64,000 nt of DNA from Sporolactobacillus sp. CQH2019. Lineage in GTDB: Bacteria; Bacillota; Bacilli; Bacillales; Sporolactobacillaceae. Location of the stretch: NCBI RefSeq assembly GCF_028765345.1, contig NZ_JARAJZ010000001.1:310001-374000 (forward strand), in the 5' to 3' direction. The notes under the pieces are model-generated. The model made no database searches. It was not told where the DNA came from and was given only the letters and a program-made list of their open reading frames with translations. A program made the translations under genes and the position numbers. Below, piece by piece: positions 62,935 to 64,000 of the stretch. Numbering within the stretch: position 1 is the stretch's first letter; every line of letters begins with the position of its first letter.

Positions 62935-63330
62935 TCAGTTTACCAGCCGCTGAGCCTCCTGCAATTGAAAAGTGCGGACTTTTCTAGGCAGAAAACGACG
63001 GATTTCGTCATCATTATAACCCACCTGAAGACGTTTATCGTCCAACATAATCGGTCGGCGAAGCAAGCCGGGATTCTCTCTGATCAATTTAAACAGATCC
63101 TGAATCGACATCGTTTCCAATTGTATATTCAATTCCTGAAATGCTTTTGAACGCGTTGAGATAATTTCGTCCGTACCGTCTTCGGTCATACGAAGAATAT
63201 CTTTTATTTCTTCAATGGACAGTGGTTCTGAGAAGATATTTCGTTCTTTGAAAGGTATGTCATGAGCTTTAAGCCAAGCTTTAGCCTTTCTGCATGACGT
63301 ACAGCTTGGAGATGTATATAATGTGACCAT
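62935..63330 (-). CDS. spx: Redox-stress regulator Spx
   Basis: A 131-residue ArsC-family regulator that binds the RNA polymerase alpha subunit and switches on thiol-stress genes. The redox pair is Cys10-Cys13 in [27 protein letters not shown] near 88-107 and the C-terminal region needed for ClpXP recognition are present. AAGGAGGG lies six bases before the ATG. A TATAAT with weak ATGAAA -35 (16-base spacer) lies about 60 bases upstream on the minus strand. Its adaptor YjbH is in the same window. Confidence 0.97.
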   Translation of the reverse strand: MVTLYTSPSCTSCRKAKAWLKAHDIPFKERNIFSEPLSIEEIKDILRMTEDGTDEIISTRSKAFQELNIQLETMSIQDLFKLIRENPGLLRRPIMLDDKRLQVGYNDDEIRRFLPRKVRTFQLQEAQRLVN

Positions 63331-63548
63331 TTTTCACCCTCCTTTGGATAATAACAACTTCTCATTATCTGTTGCTTTTTTTATTATATAATAATACTTC
63401 TAATTTTCATACCCCTTTTTCTGTAAAATAATTTTTCATTTTTCTTCATTTTATGACCCATTCCGTCCTCTCTTCTCCTCTTACCTTTCTTTTTCGACAA
63501 TTAGGGCCCCGATCTGGGCGTTATCTGTTAATAAGAAATTTATATAGC

Positions 63549-63582
63549 AAAAAGGAACTTCCCGATCCGAAAGAAGCTCCTC
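63549..63582 (-). terminator. Terminator of the 41-aa gene
   Basis: On the minus strand AGGAGCTTC pairs with GAAGTTCCT around a loop and is followed by TTTTT. Confidence 0.8.
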
Positions 63583-63629
63583 TAACCCATTCTCTCTGAC
63601 ATAATGAGCGAAACCCTTCATATTTTACA

Positions 63630-63755
63630 TTACGCAGGCAATTTAAGATTTGCTGTCGGCGCATCCTTCGATTTCGGCTGCAATTGGCCGAGCGTTTCCT
63701 TGAGCCATCTGCGGATGGAATGTTTGCGCCTGCGCCTGACTTCCTTAGGTTTCAC
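63630..63755 (-). CDS. Small basic protein, 41 aa, function unknown
   Basis: A 41-residue open frame starting at GTG with an excellent ribosome site AAAGGAGG nine bases upstream and its own terminator. The N-terminal 20 residues are strongly basic (MKPKEVRRRRKHSIRRWLKE), then a polar tail ending NLKLPA. It has no membrane segment. A perfect TTGACA (63837-63842, minus strand) lies upstream but no good -10 follows at the usual spacing. Codon use and signals argue for a real gene. I do not recognise a family. Confidence 0.7.
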   Translation of the reverse strand: MKPKEVRRRRKHSIRRWLKETLGQLQPKSKDAPTANLKLPA

Positions 63756-64000
63756 AGGTTTTCGCCTCCTTTAACCGTGTTAAATGCTATCGGCCGCCCC
63801 ACTACACCCTGTTTGTTTTTTTCTTTCTCTCCCTATTGTCAACCCCGCTGGCCTCACTTGTCAAGAGCCTCTTAAAGGTCTTCTCTCAAAGACGGTCATC
63901 TTTTCTCAATAAGCGTCGAATGCTGTCGATTGGCTTTTCTCCACTTGAGACTGTTTTTCGAAGTCCCTATTTTGGACATACTTTCTTTTTTCCCTCTCTC

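Noticed and set aside
1-64000. CRISPR arrays, insertion sequences, prophage, tRNA and rRNA genes
   Set aside because: Looked for on both strands; no array of regular repeats with unique spacers, transposase, integrase or structural RNA was seen. The 21-bp array has no spacers and no cas genes nearby.

Overview
This window reads as a chromosomal segment of a spore-forming Gram-positive bacterium of the order Bacillales. The evidence is Bacillus-type ribosome binding sites, a T-box leader, CtsR and TnrA operators, a cydABCD operon, small sporulation proteins, and a block whose genes and order resemble the spx-yjbE-mecA-coiA-pepF-yjbH/I-yjbJ-yjbK-yjbM-yjbN-yjbO-fabI region of Bacillus subtilis. 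The moderately high GC content and gene mix would suit a Sporolactobacillus-like or related lineage, but that placement is a guess. I see no rRNA, tRNA, insertion sequence, prophage or CRISPR array.

Layout. 1-8.1 kb holds housekeeping and stress genes: fumarase, a PPP-type phosphatase, a YtxH protein, tyrS behind a tyrosine T-box, clpE behind two CtsR boxes, and a universal stress protein. 8.3-24.8 kb is a cell-surface polymer island. It has tagD and two CDP-glycerol transferase-type proteins, a 1169-aa fusion of a family 2 glycosyltransferase with a TagF-like domain, and two separate membrane glycosylation modules. One module is GT2 + large membrane protein + paired small flippase-like proteins + a DUF6270-like protein. 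The other is GtrA + GtrB-like GT2 + GT-C-like membrane protein. galU ends the island and could supply UDP-glucose. 25-28.8 kb has a NUDIX hydrolase, a stress-type dehydrogenase, a YjcZ-type sporulation peptide and a CorC/HlyC protein. 29-35 kb is cydABCD (cytochrome bd oxidase and its ABC exporter). 35-40 kb holds autoregulated tnrA, several small genes, a PgpA/YutG phosphatase, an esterase and a DUF421 protein.

40.2-42.9 kb has three genes that may encode spore surface proteins, next to a noncoding-looking array of 21-bp repeats (about 43.0-43.3 kb) and fabI. 44.6-63.8 kb is the yjb block: a SEDS protein, pseudouridine synthase, NAD kinase, small (p)ppGpp synthetase, a CYTH protein, a lytic transglycosylase, truncated haemoglobin with the Spx adaptor YjbH, PepF, CoiA, MecA, a TerC protein and Spx. 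Four genes (M3 peptidase, MFS exporter, LysR regulator, YitT) sit inside this block between the yjbJ-like and yjbI-like genes and look like a lineage-specific insertion. Spx, YjbH, MecA and ClpE together make this window rich in Clp protease substrates, adaptors and ATPases.
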